Shown here in pieces: positions 19,494 to 32,750 of a DNA stretch of 64,000 nucleotides. Source of the stretch: Setoptus koraiensis (Eukaryota; Arthropoda); NCBI GenBank assembly GCA_048013815.1, contig CM106586.1, positions 24,180,001 to 24,244,000 on the forward strand, in the 5' to 3' direction. Under the pieces are notes generated by a model that saw only the letters and a list, made by a program, of their open reading frames with translations, was not told the DNA's origin and searched no databases. The stretch's first letter is position 1, and every line of letters begins with the position of its first letter. The position numbers and the translations under genes were made by a program.

Positions 19494-21515
19494 ATGGAAA
19501 ATGATGATTCTTCCGACGTTGTACAGGACCACATTACAATCAATGGAACCGTCAATAATATATCTGTTAGTCAGACTAATATGGATAGCTCATCTTCATC
19601 CTATGTGAGAGAATTCAATTCTTTGTTTAAGCCTCTGAATCCTGTCCAATTGCGGGATAGAGCATTGGCAGGAGGCTTGAGAAATTCCAAATTTAGAAGT
19701 TTATGTTGGAGATATTTTCTTCAATGTCTCCCGGACAACTATGAGCAATGGCTGGAAAAATGTGAAACTGATAGAAAAGAGTATCAGAGATTAAGAGACG
19801 AGCACGCCTTTGATCCAAGACAAGTGAATCACCCAATTGTAGAGAATAATCCTCTTTCTCAAGATGAGAATAGTCCATGGAATCAATATTTTGCTGATAC
19901 CAACCTGAGGAACGTTATAAAACAAGATGTCATACGCACATATCCAGATATGGAATTTTTTCGTAGCACTGAAATTCAATCTATTCTATCGAATGTATTG
20001 TTTCACTTCGCACGAGAGAACTCTAAATTATCATACAAGCAGGGAATGCACGAATTATTAGCCTCGTTACTATTTGTCCTGTACCAAGATGTGCAAACCT
20101 GTATCATTGCAAATGAAGGCGGTCTTGCCAATGATGATATAGCATCATTGCTCAACATAAATTACATAGAGCATGACGTATATATGGCATTCAGTCAATT
20201 GATGCAAACCATAGAAACCTGGTATCAAAATGATGAAATTCTACCTCCTCCGGCGGATGAAACCAATCCAACTGGCAAAGTCCAGAATAAATACCATGTC
20301 AGATCAGTGTTGGGCCTAAAGTTGAAAATGATCTCAGAGCAAATAGTTAAGAGGCATGATACAGAGCTTTTTAATCACTTGGAGGCGTTACAGATAGCAC
20401 CACAAATTTATGGTATTCGTTGGATGCGTTTACTGTTTGGTAGAGAGTTCCGTTTCACTGATTTGTTAGTTGTTTGGGACGCTATTATTGGTGATGGAAT
20501 ATCCCTTGGTTTGACCGATTATCTTTTTGCTAGTATGCTGTTGACAATTAGAGAACTATTAGTTCATAGTGACTATACTGATTGTTTGAACTTACTGATG
20601 AGGTATCCAGCAGTGAAGGATATTCAAAATGTGATAAAATTTGCTTTGCATCTTAGAGAACCAAACAGGTATCTTCGTCCAAACATAAATCTATCCCATC
20701 TTAGTCATAATCATAAACATCTACAATATTTAGAGTCAAGCAATAGAGGTTTTTCACTTAAAGGTGACTGTGATAAACAGCAGTCATCCTTACCGAATGT
20801 CGTCAACCAACGACAAAATAATACAACCAGTATCAAGTCAATGAAAACCACTGCAAAAAAGTTACAATCTAATGTTAAAAATTTGACAATAACAAGCACA
20901 ACTAACCAGGCCAAACAGAATGATAGCAAAAAGTTACATACAGCACAAGGAACAATCAGTAAACCCGCAATCCAGAGCAATAAGGCCAATCCTACATCAT
21001 CAGTATCAAGTAAAGATAGAGAGACCAACAAACAAAAGTCAGATAGTAGAATTCTCACAAAGGCGACTAATACTAAGGACTTAAGAGGAGTAATAGCCCC
21101 TGACTCAAGCAAGAACATTCATAAGAATATTATTCGAAATAATATAGTTCCTCCTTCGTCATCCCTCACAATCAATAGATCTCACATTAGAGAAATGTAC
21201 TCAATTTCTTCACACAGTTTAGATGACACTGCACCCAATAGCATTGTGACTAAAACAGTGGGGCGCAAATCGACAGCGTCCACAGATTCCTACGACCATG
21301 AGGATCTACATTCAAAAGTTGATTACTGTTGGCGATTGTTGAGTGATCAAATAGATTCTCTTCAGAAATGCTTGCCCAAAGAAAAGAATTTGAATTGTGA
21401 AGACGAGATTTATATAGCATTGGCGCAATTGAAAAAAGTGAGAGATGTTCTCAAAGGTTCCTTAAAATTGGAAGACGAGCTAGAGACACAACCCACAACT
21501 TATAAGAAGGATTAA
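19494..21515 (+). CDS. TBC1D5: TBC1D5-type Rab GTPase-activating protein
   Basis: A 673-residue single-exon frame. The TBC domain spans ~58-420 and is interrupted by inserts as in TBC1D5. The N-terminal helix LRNSKFRSLCWRYFLQCLPDNYEQW matches the family's start. The catalytic arginine finger IxxDxxR reads I142-KQ-D145-VI-R148 and the glutamine finger YxQ reads Y181-K-Q183, so GAP activity is predicted. Later family blocks include RWMRLLFGREF and LLVVWDAI. TBC1D5 acts on Rab7 with retromer and links endosomes and autophagy. Residues ~425-640 are Ser/Asn/Lys-rich and disordered, and the end is a helical segment. The human protein is ~795 residues. It is divergent from metaxin and convergent with tyrosine hydroxylase. 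Confidence 0.93.
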   Translation: MENDDSSDVVQDHITINGTVNNISVSQTNMDSSSSSYVREFNSLFKPLNPVQLRDRALAGGLRNSKFRSLCWRYFLQCLPDNYEQWLEKCETDRKEYQRLRDEHAFDPRQVNHPIVENNPLSQDENSPWNQYFADTNLRNVIKQDVIRTYPDMEFFRSTEIQSILSNVLFHFARENSKLSYKQGMHELLASLLFVLYQDVQTCIIANEGGLANDDIASLLNINYIEHDVYMAFSQLMQTIETWYQNDEILPPPADETNPTGKVQNKYHVRSVLGLKLKMISEQIVKRHDTELFNHLEALQIAPQIYGIRWMRLLFGREFRFTDLLVVWDAIIGDGISLGLTDYLFASMLLTIRELLVHSDYTDCLNLLMRYPAVKDIQNVIKFALHLREPNRYLRPNINLSHLSHNHKHLQYLESSNRGFSLKGDCDKQQSSLPNVVNQRQNNTTSIKSMKTTAKKLQSNVKNLTITSTTNQAKQNDSKKLHTAQGTISKPAIQSNKANPTSSVSSKDRETNKQKSDSRILTKATNTKDLRGVIAPDSSKNIHKNIIRNNIVPPSSSLTINRSHIREMYSISSHSLDDTAPNSIVTKTVGRKSTASTDSYDHEDLHSKVDYCWRLLSDQIDSLQKCLPKEKNLNCEDEIYIALAQLKKVRDVLKGSLKLEDELETQPTTYKKD

Positions 21516-21919
21516 AAACACTATTTTGAACATAATGAATGAGTCAAGTTGTAATAACAAGTTGCAAGAACCTCATTGGAAATGCTGATACACACTGGAT
21601 AACAACAGTATGTTCATTTTATTTTCTTTGATAATAACAAGTGCTCTTTAAATATCGTATCTTCATTTTTGTGATACATGATGACTTAATGTAGGATTGC
21701 ACCAACAATCATTTGTTCTCATTCGAATGATCGAGAGATTTGTGTGACTCGTTCAATGCGCAAGTTTAATTGAATACATCGTAACAATCGCCTGTACACC
21801 GTAATTGATCAAACCAAATGCATCTTCGTTGTACTATGATGTATTCACTATCCTGTCATGTGTAAATTTGTTAACGTGTGTTTCTCGTTTGACTTATGAT
21901 TATTGATATTGTCATTATT
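21516..21919. other. convergent 3' UTR region
   Basis: Gap between the TBC1D5 and tyrosine hydroxylase stops. A minus-strand AATAAA near 21619-21624 may serve tyrosine hydroxylase. No other feature is seen. Confidence 0.4.
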
Positions 21920-23743
21920 TCAACTAAATCTTATTTTTGTAATAGCCGAACTGAGGCGCATTGTATCATTTTTGAGTTGGTCGGCCAATGAATCAAGTTT
22001 GTCCACTGAATCTAAAACGTTAACAGAATGCGTATAGGGGTCATAGGCCACCTCGTATTCTCGCCTCAAATGCTTGGTGGCATATGCTTTTATTTTGAAC
22101 TTGGCATCATCGAAGCTATTAGCTACATAGTAGACTTTTTGATAATCAGAGTCGTCATATTTTTCCATTGCCGTCTTTTCCGGTATAAATTCCTTCAATT
22201 CCGGTTCGCTAGACTCCAGAGCGTGCTCCATTTCTCCGTACGAAGACAATAAGCCAGCACCATATGCCTTTAATTGTTCACCTTCGCGACACAATCCGAA
22301 CTCCACTGTGAACCAATAGAGGGTTGAAAATTTCTCTATTTGCTCATCTGAGGCCCCCAGAGAAGCTAGGCCTATCTCTTGAGAGAATTGTGCAAAATTT
22401 GAATCTGTCAAAATGGGTATATGACCCATTAGTTCATGTATACAATCGGGTTCAACTGAATGCTCAGGATTTCCCCAATGCCGTATATATTGTGTGGTCT
22501 GGAAGACCCTGTGAGCAAGACTAGCAAGAAAATCTCTCGCCGAAAGGAGTCCAGCTGCGGGCCTCAAACGCCAGCCTGTCTTTCTTTCTAGGAACTCTGA
22601 TACCTTTTGTAATTGTGGTATTGCATTAGGACTGTAGCCGCATTCTTTCTCCAATTGCTCGAATGCCTTATTGTGTTGTTTGCACGCGTACTGTTTATAG
22701 CTAACCTTTAAACGATTATAAATTATGCCCCATGTTTGTATTTCTTTGTCAGTGTATTCAACATCGGCTATTTTGTCGCCATACTTATAATTGAATGCAA
22801 TCTGTGCTATCTCTTTTCTGCGTTGCCTGTATTCCAGATCATGATAGCCTGGATGGGTACTATCTAATTCAGGCTCATATTTAATCATCAAATGATGACA
22901 GTAGTCTAATTCGCTAATATGCTTAGGAAACCATGGATCTTTAGCACTAACATGTAACTCGCGCAATAATCTTACCTCGCCATGTTTATTTATGTGGCGT
23001 AATTTCTTTAATAATTCCAACAGTAATAGTGGTGATATATCTAGAGTAATCAATAGATCATATTTGTCCTCATTGTCCGATGCAGTTAGGCTATGTCTAC
23101 TTTCGATTCGTTTCATGTAGCCACCGCACATCTTTATATCTCATTTATTATTTTATTGGCACATCATATTTTATATAGACAAGACAAGACAAGAAAAAGC
23201 AGCAAAAGAATATTGCGAGTTAGTATATCAAGATGCTGTGAGAAGTGGCCGTATCAATAGTTGTGACAGCCAAGCAGTGCCAACAGTGAAAAGCAATGAA
23301 TGTCAAGTGCAATGTCAATATAATCAATCATTAATGCATACTGATAATCGATGACCATCGTCCATATAACGTTAACGTCCAGTCAATAAACGGATGGCCA
23401 TCAATCAAATCGGTCAAACAAGACCTGACAGTGACAACTCACTTACCCACTAACTTACTCACCTTGATAAGGCCTGTAATCGGCTCAACCAACTCCAAGC
23501 CAGGTTCATTTAATTTTACAATTATAGAGGCTGTTTGGGCCTCCGTCAAGCTGCTGTTACTATTTGTGGACTTTGCCCCATTCACTAACGGACTGCCATT
23601 AGTGAGACCATTCAATGAACTCTGACAATCTAAGCTCTTACTTATATAGCCATTATGATTTAGCTTATCATTATCGAACATAAGATTGTTGTCAAAGTTG
23701 TTGTTGTTGCTGTGGTTGTCAAAGTCATTGTAGCTCCTGGCAA

Positions 23744-23804
<61 letters not shown>

Positions 23805-26475
23805 GCCACCATTAAAGTCGTATGATCCATAATCCAAATGAGATAAATTTGCTATCTCTGTGGCCAAGATAGCCTCTTCTTCTGACACATTCTCATCGAA
23901 ACCATCTAAGCTTGCCTCGCGGATCTGAGTTAGCCATTTCTCTTTGGCCTCACGATTTTTCACTGTCTCAAACTTGGCATCATCAACTAGACTCCTTGTT
24001 TTTGATGGGTAACCAAACTACAGACCATAATTAATTTACCGTTTGCGTGAATGTGCATCGAGACAGATACAGGGTGAATGAGTTAGCATGAGTTCGTATA
24101 TGCTCATAATATGGTTTAGATAATAGAGTGTGCTATAAATTGACCTTCATTGATCTATACAGTCTGTTTATCTGCAACTTATATAGTGTAATGCAAGCAA
24201 GATTATCGGGCCGATGCGAACACCAAAATCAACTATTGGAGGAGTTTTGGTGATGAGGGTGGCGACCAAGTAAAAGTGAGCTTATTCAAGTTGAATGAGG
24301 CCAGTATAGCTAGATTGATTGGAGCCCATCAATCCATACTGAATAGGCGATAGATTGTTATTAGTGCTCGCAACAACGTGACCAACATTGTCAAGTCGAG
24401 CAAAAAATAAGGCAAAGAAAACAGTCTTGGCAAGGTTCTTTCGAGCAGATTAATTCCCATGATTTATGAATGACCAAGCCGTTGATCTACTTGAACGAGC
24501 ACAAGCTCGACAACCGCAAATCTCGCAAGCTTAAATCAAGTCTTTCAAGCGATGTATCATACATATGATGTATTATAATACATCGTATCTGTGTCCGGTC
24601 ACTGTTCGGACCAAAGCTGGTGAGTATGGATGGCGAGCAAACAAATAAATAATTGCAGCAATCACACAACTGCACTACTCATTCAGACAGGCTCCATATG
24701 AGGATATACCACTGTCTGGGATTACTCCTACGCACGATAACACTTATAAATATATATATATTAATACAGTGTAAGATAGTTTTACAGTAGTGCGGTATCC
24801 ACGTGATGAATATTAACATTGAACGTATGACGAACTAAAAGGGATCAATAATCAAATGAACGTTTACATTCAGTCTGATTCAAGTGCTTCCAACAAAGTT
24901 GCTCATCTTGTGACACTCGCATAGAGTTATAAATCTGCTATCAGCATATTTGGTTGTTATGGCTCCTCATTATCATATGTCAATCAGCGTAGTTAGATTA
25001 AGTGCATTCAAATAGTCACACACATAAACAACAATATTCAATAATCTTAATTACTAAACCATTAATTACCAACCATAATACTTGTTTACATGATTTTGCA
25101 TCGATTAAAACTTATTTCACTGCACCCTAAATACACTCGAGTGACAATAATGGGCGATCCCAAAATATTAACACACAATCTCCAGTATTTACATTGTCTA
25201 TAAATCATGGAGAGCTCTCGTTTACAATCTTATCATCGTAGACAAGCGGTTATTGTTGTATTAGATCGTTTATTATTGACTTTTAAACGATATATAGCAC
25301 TCAAAAGGAACGACTCACAATTGTCAGATTGCCGTACCTAACAATAGCAGACAATCTTATCGCACACACACACAAACTGTAGCAGACTAAATGATCTCTA
25401 TCTTATCTAACGATGAAACATGTAATAGTATTATGACTCATTTAATAATCAGTCCCAATCATCAAGATACTGACAATATTGGGATATACACTTGATCTCT
25501 GGATTGAAGTTTTCTTCATCCATCCTCAAACGATAACTTGAAGAGGCAACTTTTTGACACAACGAAAACAGTCTGTCTTTTTGGTCTTTCGCACACACTG
25601 TTCTCACAATGTCCAGCTAGCCGGCCCCACGGTGAACCTCATTAAGAGAAACTCGCTCGAGCGCACCCATTCGAAGTTATTTTTATATGACAGTTAGCTG
25701 AGACATGAGCAACATTTAACTCGCCATTTCAATTCAATGCTGACACTTAATTTTTTCAACACAATCGATGGCGGTCAGTTGATTGGGCATTTGAAGTCAA
25801 CAAGCCCAAACAATTGAAATTGCAACAATTCACCAGCGTAGCACAAACAATTTTCAATAGATGCTCATTTCCGCACCACAGAACTCACTCTAGTCTTGGT
25901 CAATTCATTGAGTAGACCATGAATGAAATCTCATTAGCCTGATTGAATAGCACCAAGGTCTCTACTACCTATGGCTATCTATCTGAGCCGTGGGCAGTAG
26001 ACACATTGGTTATTTATAGAATGCTATTGTGCCGTCAGCAAACTTCAACATTCTCTTCTTATCAATTTGCAGTATATCTACAATAGTACATTGATGACTC
26101 TATCGGTTTTGGAAAGAAAAAACAAACATGTAATGTGATTCGAATTGGTCTCTTATCTCTATATCACTGAATGCAGCAAGTTCATTTGTCATTAGTCCGA
26201 TGAAATATTCATCTATTTCACGAAATTCGCTCAATGGATCACGTTTGATTCCAAGCTAATCAAAAAAAAATGTCATCGTTGGATCTCTATTGGTTTGGTT
26301 TGATCTCTCTGTAGATAGTGATCGATTGATCCAATCATTAGTGACGGAGTATCATATAGAGGGTCTATTATTGCGCAATAACGTATTTTAATAACATGAT
26401 ACTTACCTCAACACTGTAACTTTTGACGGCGAATCTTGCTCTGTTGAGAGCAGCGTAAGATAATGACGATTGCAT
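21920..26475 (-). CDS. ple: tyrosine 3-hydroxylase (pale-type), three coding exons
   Basis: Coding exons on the minus strand: 26475-26407 ([23 protein letters not shown]), 24017-23463, and 23131-21920, all phase 0, giving 611 residues. The product makes DOPA from tyrosine, the rate-limiting step for dopamine and for cuticle tanning substrates. Exon 1 plus exon 2 read [24 protein letters not shown], which matches the arthropod enzyme (KSYSIENGYPSRRRSLVDDARFET) and separates it from tryptophan and phenylalanine hydroxylases. The catalytic domain follows: [15 protein letters not shown], the iron ligands H440 and H445 (HELMGH) and E485 (WFTVEFGL), and C-terminal [13 protein letters not shown] with a tetramerising helix. 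Exon 2 includes ~20 consecutive Asn. The exon 3 acceptor (AAAG|ATG) is weak. Intron 1 is 2.4 kb. A minus-strand TTATATAA at 26760-26767 is a possible core promoter. Confidence 0.93.
24018..26406. other. large first intron of tyrosine hydroxylase
   Basis: A 2.4 kb intron bounded by a GTAAGT donor and a TAG acceptor on the minus strand. No coding sequence or RNA gene recognised inside. In a gene-dense region with short introns, its length suggests transcriptional control elements, which is inference only. Confidence 0.5.
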
Positions 26476-29400
26476 GATTGTTGATCTCGGTGAAACTGTA
26501 AGGGCTGATTGCGACCAAATGGGGACAATTAAAGTAAATTTAACTGCTTCCTGGATTGATTAAATTTAATGGTATAGATTTGTTTGATCGATATGTTACC
26601 TTTCAACGATTCCAATAGCGACAATATGTTCATATATATAATTATTATTTTGTTGTGTTGGATTCTCAGATAGTGATGCTACACGAGGACAACACTAATT
26701 GCAAATGAAACTGCTCCTCACTACTTGTAGCAACAGTAGTAACCAGTGAACAACTTGCGTTATATAAGAGAAATTATGAATGAGACAAGTCGAGCGAAAG
26801 CCACCAGAGAAATAGCTAGCGACCTGCGTTAGTAGTCGCGATGAGTAATGACAAAACTCGGATGAGAGGTCTCGCCAAAAAGAGATTGCGCATCTTTTGA
26901 GGATAACTGTGCGCATGATCTGTCTATCGCTAATGTATCGACATTATTTAATTAATCTAGTGCTGTTGTCATGAATGCACGTACATGTATCACAAATAAT
27001 TCAATCTAATCTTGATTGACTTTGACTAGTTGATCATAATTATTATTATTATTATAAGTGTACCTATATTGTATGATACATAAATAAAAACAATTATTTA
27101 TTTGCTACGGTTGTAGCAGTAAATAAATGTTGCCAATGAGCTAATTTTGACATGCTGGCAACCCTGTTAATTGTCATTTTTGTTATGCAGGGCATCGCAC
27201 CAATTTATTGTCGTCAATTTTGTTATATTGTCAATTTTATTTCATAGATAATTGAATCATAATTCATGTGATGACACAGTGTACATAGCGAATAGCGGTC
27301 GCAAGACAAGTGTTGACACTGGCCCTGGCGTACTTATTGGTTCACTGTTTGATGTGAATTGTGACGGCCAGCAAAGCAACCGAAACCTGGCGACTACAAC
27401 TAATAAACCAACTAACTTTAACTGACATGGTCTGACCAACTTCCAGCAGCTGATGCATCGTGATGATGATGCAACAAGATGATGCAACACGATGATGCAA
27501 CATGAGGCAATGTCGTGAGTAATAATCGCAGTAACTTGATTAATTAATGGAGCATCTCGAACAGTGAAAATTGTCGATATGATGAAATAAGTGCAAGTGT
27601 TTGTGAATGAACTGATTAAATAACAAGCAGTTATGAATAAATAAATGATGTCACTTTGTGTGAACATGATAATGTCATCCCATGACAACAATAATAGAGG
27701 TCACTGAAAGTAATCTAGTGATTAGTGCAGTTACCTGTGTTACCTGTGCACAATACCTGATACTAGCATATGTGACTTGATGTAGTGATTTGGTACAGTT
27801 TCATCATTTGATGGTCGCTGGCATTTGCGCAACCAACAATCGCTTCGGCTTCCACAGGTGACCAGATAAGAGCAAACACTGTGTGTCACTGTCATTGGCC
27901 CTGTCATTGGCGGTTTGTTTGGGCTTGTTTCACAGAATGGATACAGTTTGTGTGTCATTATCATTGTTTATAGTTGTGTCCACTGTGCCACTATATCTGA
28001 ACACCGTATGTGGACATGGCCAGTGCCGAGATGTGCTCACAGATGAGACTCGATGCACTTAATTCAATTGAGAATTTAATTCAATTCGTCTTGACGTTTC
28101 GGCTATTGTTTATCTGGTCACCGTAAGATTATCATTTGGTTGACATTGTTTAGCGTTGCAACAGCGTGAGCATAACAATCAAACGACCACTCATATCAAT
28201 TCACACACTCTCTTGCTAGCAATAATGCAAAAATAGACTCAATAAAAGAATGGCTGCTACTACACGATGATATCATCCAGTCGACATGATGTAATATGTA
28301 TCATGTTCATCATGTCGAGCAACTAGTGACTTTGAGCACAACTGTTGTTGTTGTCGTTGTCGTTGTCGTTGTTGTTGTCGTTGTCGTTGTTGTTGTTGTT
28401 GCACAGTAAGAATGAACAAATCGAGCGACATGAATCAGAGACAAAATCAAATCAGTGGCTCATCATGAAATGCAATTCTGGCTGCATTCATTACATCAAA
28501 ATCGACCAGCAAGTGAACGCAAAGTTGTTACGCAATAGTTGTTGCGCGATTGTTATTGTTTGTTGTTGTTGTTGTTGTTGTTGTTGCTGGTGTGTCGCCA
28601 ATGGGAAAAGAAAGTTTTGTTTTGTTTATGTTTGTGTTGGATTGAATGTTGCTAGTTTATTGGTTGTGTCGTTGTTGAGTTGAAGTCTTGGCTTAAAATC
28701 AATAATCATTGACCTTTACTGGCCACTGGCCACTGGCAGCTATACCAACAGTGGCAAGTGAGCGCTTTTATTTGTTGTCGTCGCATCGTGCGATTGAATA
28801 AGCCAATGTCACCAGTGATTGGTCACCATTGATTGGTCACCATTGATTGGTCAGAGTTGGCATAGCGCAACCACATTCACCTGTGTGTGTGCGTGTGTGT
28901 GTGTGTCATTATCGTCACGCTCGCCGCAACAACATGCCGAGTTTACAATGAATTATTATTATTGTTTATTTGTGTGCCTCACTACAAAGTTTCTAGTACA
29001 AACACAAATAATCGTGTCCAGCAGCCAACAACAACAAAATTCCCTGTGCATTGGTGATTTACTTATTTGCTGGGGTATTTACCGTTGCACCATTGATTAA
29101 TCATGCTGTGTTGTTGCCAATTATAGCGCTGTACAAATATCACCTGTATCAAATGTATAACTATTCACGACATTATGTGCGACTGTAATCGCTGATAAGA
29201 CATTGAAAACTGGCATGCATATACTACAAGCAATGCACAACAAAACAAGTTGCTCTCATCCTTCATTCAACTGGTCGTTTCACCTGGCGACTCTCGGCTC
29301 GACACTCGCCAGTTATACATTTGAGCGACATGCAGACAGGGAGAGAGGGAGAGATAGTTGCTTGTCTCCTGTTCCCATTGAATCACAGTCGACACAAACA

Positions 29401-32400
29401 ATATCATAATATAATAATATTATATGAGTGAATGAGCGCTTGACAAGCAGCAGCAGTTTGCATCATTTTCATTTGACAGTGCCACTAACAGAATCAAGTC
29501 AGCACTCAGATTCCCATGCAACAATAACAAGCTTACCTTAGATGATACCTTAGGTGATATCGCCACCACATGTATCAATGATAGTATGTTATCGTTGCAT
29601 TGATAAAGACCTTGGTCTTAGTATTATTATCCTTATTACGTATAACTAAATACTGAATATACACAACAAGCTTTTATTTGTATGTCAATCTCGAGCTGCT
29701 CATACATAGGGTTATGTTGTCAGGGTATAAGGGCATCATCATCACAAGATCGGGGGATTGTTATGCAAACTTGATTAGTTGCAAGTTGTGTGAATGGGCC
29801 AAGAATGGCAACGGCCAAGAATTGATTTGAAAAGGTGCGATTAGAATGAGAGAGTCAGTCGGCTGAAAACGAACACAGAACCGACTAACCTGATTAGATA
29901 TGCTAAATTTAAATCTGGTGCTATTAGATATGCCTTTGCATACGCGACTTGACTAAAACTTAAATTCAAACGACCGCATCTCATCACAACAACCACTGAC
30001 AATTGGCAGCCGAATAAAAATGCAAATGTATATAAACTCACAAACAAATTATATCATCATACGTATTTACTAACTAACCCATTAACAATGCTGATGCAAC
30101 CAATGAGATAGAGCGTGATGAGAATTCAATTTAATTCTATCATATTTAATTCTATGGCCAATGGCCACTTATCCTCATTTCCATTGCAGCGATTTCAATG
30201 CGGCCGCTCTCTAGAGTGAGTCTCTTGAGTGATTCTTGTGGCTGCTGTTGTTGCATTGGTATCATGCTTTAACGTTGCTGTTACACTATTCATAACTTAG
30301 CCGGTATTTTGACCACGAAGGAATCAAACAAGCGAGAAAACATAAATAGAGATACCTAATGATGGTCAAGCATACAGTTGATAATGGTGAATGAACTCTG
30401 TTCACTTTTGTCAAATTCAAATTCATAATTCGTCATGTGTCGTCCGTTTTAAACTTTCTCATTCGGTCACATGGCCAATTCAAATCGGCAACAACAGGCT
30501 GAGCGTATTAGTCGTATTCTCAAAATGATATGTGACACAAATTATGCATGATGACAATTATTGTCATTGCTTAGCTAATTGGATTGACAGGCAGTAGTTA
30601 GTTGGACATGGCAGGAGCAATATGAATGCGAATCAATGTGTTGTTGTTGTTCAAATTCAAAATGGAAGAAAAATAAATTGAAAATAAATGCATTTAGATA
30701 GATTTTGTTGTCATGGTGACGGTGCTTGTAAACTTTGTATATATAGCTTATTCTATTTCAGCAAGCTGGCCAGTTGACAAATTCAGTTACTCCTTTTCTT
30801 CTTGTCCTTCTTGTTATTTTGGTTGTGCAAACACACCAAGTTACTGACGATATGTGTCAGTATGTGTACACAATAATAAATGGCATGCAAAAAATGAATA
30901 AACTCGTTGAGTAATATCCCGTTATTTATGCTTATGGCACCAGTAACAAAGTTAATGTTGAACCGTGAGCATGAACAAATTGATTGAACATGTATCTCGA
31001 TTGACAGCTCTCAACTGTTCTCACAACCGACAACAATTGTCAGCTGTTTGATGAGCATTCTGACAAGCTGACAGTGGTGTAATAATACAGCAAAAAGTAG
31101 TTGCAAACATTTTTTGGACGACGAAAAAACAAAACCAACCATTGCATGTATCTAACTAATGTATGTCTGATAACTCAACCATGGCCACGGTTAAACTAGT
31201 TCAAGAGCAATTACCACTTGTTACCGTTAACTAATGCCTGAGTTCCTGTTTGTATCTGTTAAGCTATGGCAAATATCTAAATTGGTGCAGTATCTAAAAG
31301 TTGTATTGTGTTATCTGATCATCATTAATTTGTTAAGACACTGTAGTATGATATAATTAATTATGCATACGCACTCAGTTGATAACTAACAAGATGTGTT
31401 TGCAAGATGTACGGCTCAGTTGCTTGGCTAATGTATTACAATTCTCTTTTTGCTCAAATGATTTACATGTTGGATCGGATTAACTCTCAATCGGGGCTCT
31501 GTGGCAGTTGTGTTGTGGTCTATTTATTACACTTGATCCAACACACTTGATACAATTGCAGATATCAGCGTCTGCAAGTGTTATGTAATGCCCATGCGAC
31601 CATATATCAATTGTGTTGGATCATCATTAGCATGTATGGCCTAACATTTTTATAAAGACTCTTTGTTGTAGGGTGGCCTTTTTTCACTGCTATCTACAGC
31701 TATTATGTAGTCTGTCTAGTTTGTCTGTAATGGCTGACAAGAGTGTATTGTCAAGTTGTGCGCTTATCCGCCTGTTTGTCGTGTGTAATATGATAAATAC
31801 CATCCTTACATTTGACTTCCTGTTCGAATGTAAAACAACAACAGCAACAGCATGGGCTAATATCCGCCCGAGGAAACAACAACTGACTATTGGACTGGAT
31901 GGCAAGTTTATGATGCTTACGGTTAGCGTAACCTTACTAATAAGTGACCGTAACACTTGTTGCGCTAATAACAAATTAATAACTGTGAGCATCGTTTGCA
32001 AACTCGATGGCGGTCGTGCTGCCAAACGTAACAAATCAGTGCTAGGCGACTTAATTTAGTAAATAATTTACACAGGCCAACACAAAAATTGATTGAGGCA
32101 AGCAAAGTAAAAGTTGCTTTTGTCATTCAATTATAGCTCATCATTTCGTTCGTCCACTCATTAATATCTGTCGCAAAGTCTTTTTGCGCACACCATTTGT
32201 TATTGCCATGAGTTGTCCAATGTTATGTATGGTATAAAGAAGAGAATTGGACAGCGAAGAAGAATAATTGAACAGTGAAAAAAGTGGAGCACACTTGTTG
32301 TAGCTGAGAAATTACCTGTATCATATCATTAAGTTTATCATGAGTTAATGGGTCAAAAATTAAATTTCATTTAATCGGCCACTAATGGCACAATTTTGCT

Positions 32401-32686
32401 TGCTCATTAATAACACAACCTCAATCGGCAACATTAATATCAGCAACATTAATAACAAACCGGAATCGGTGCTTTCAGTAATCTCTACGCGTATCATAAC
32501 TAATGAGATCAACGGACATTGAGGTTACTTTCTATCTAGCTCATACGTATAACTTATTGCACTACTATACATCATAGACGGGATTAGTGACTTTTGCTTT
32601 CAGTGATGCCATCAACAATACAATAGATATAAGATGAGTGATACAACAGAGATAAATCTCTCTCGCTGAGCTCACAAGCTGCTACA

Positions 32687-32750
32687 AAATAAAGATGCAA
32701 CGAAATAAAGATGCAACGAAATAAAGATGCAACGAAATAAAGATGCAACG
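32687..32750. repeat. four tandem copies of a 16 bp unit
   Basis: AAATAAAGATGCAACG is repeated four times without change, so it is a recent array. On the plus strand each unit contains AATAAA. Confidence 0.9.

Noticed and set aside
21920-23131. Assignment of the aromatic amino acid hydroxylase as tryptophan hydroxylase
   Set aside because: The catalytic domain alone is ambiguous, but the N-terminal exons and the C-terminal [10 protein letters not shown] match tyrosine hydroxylase.
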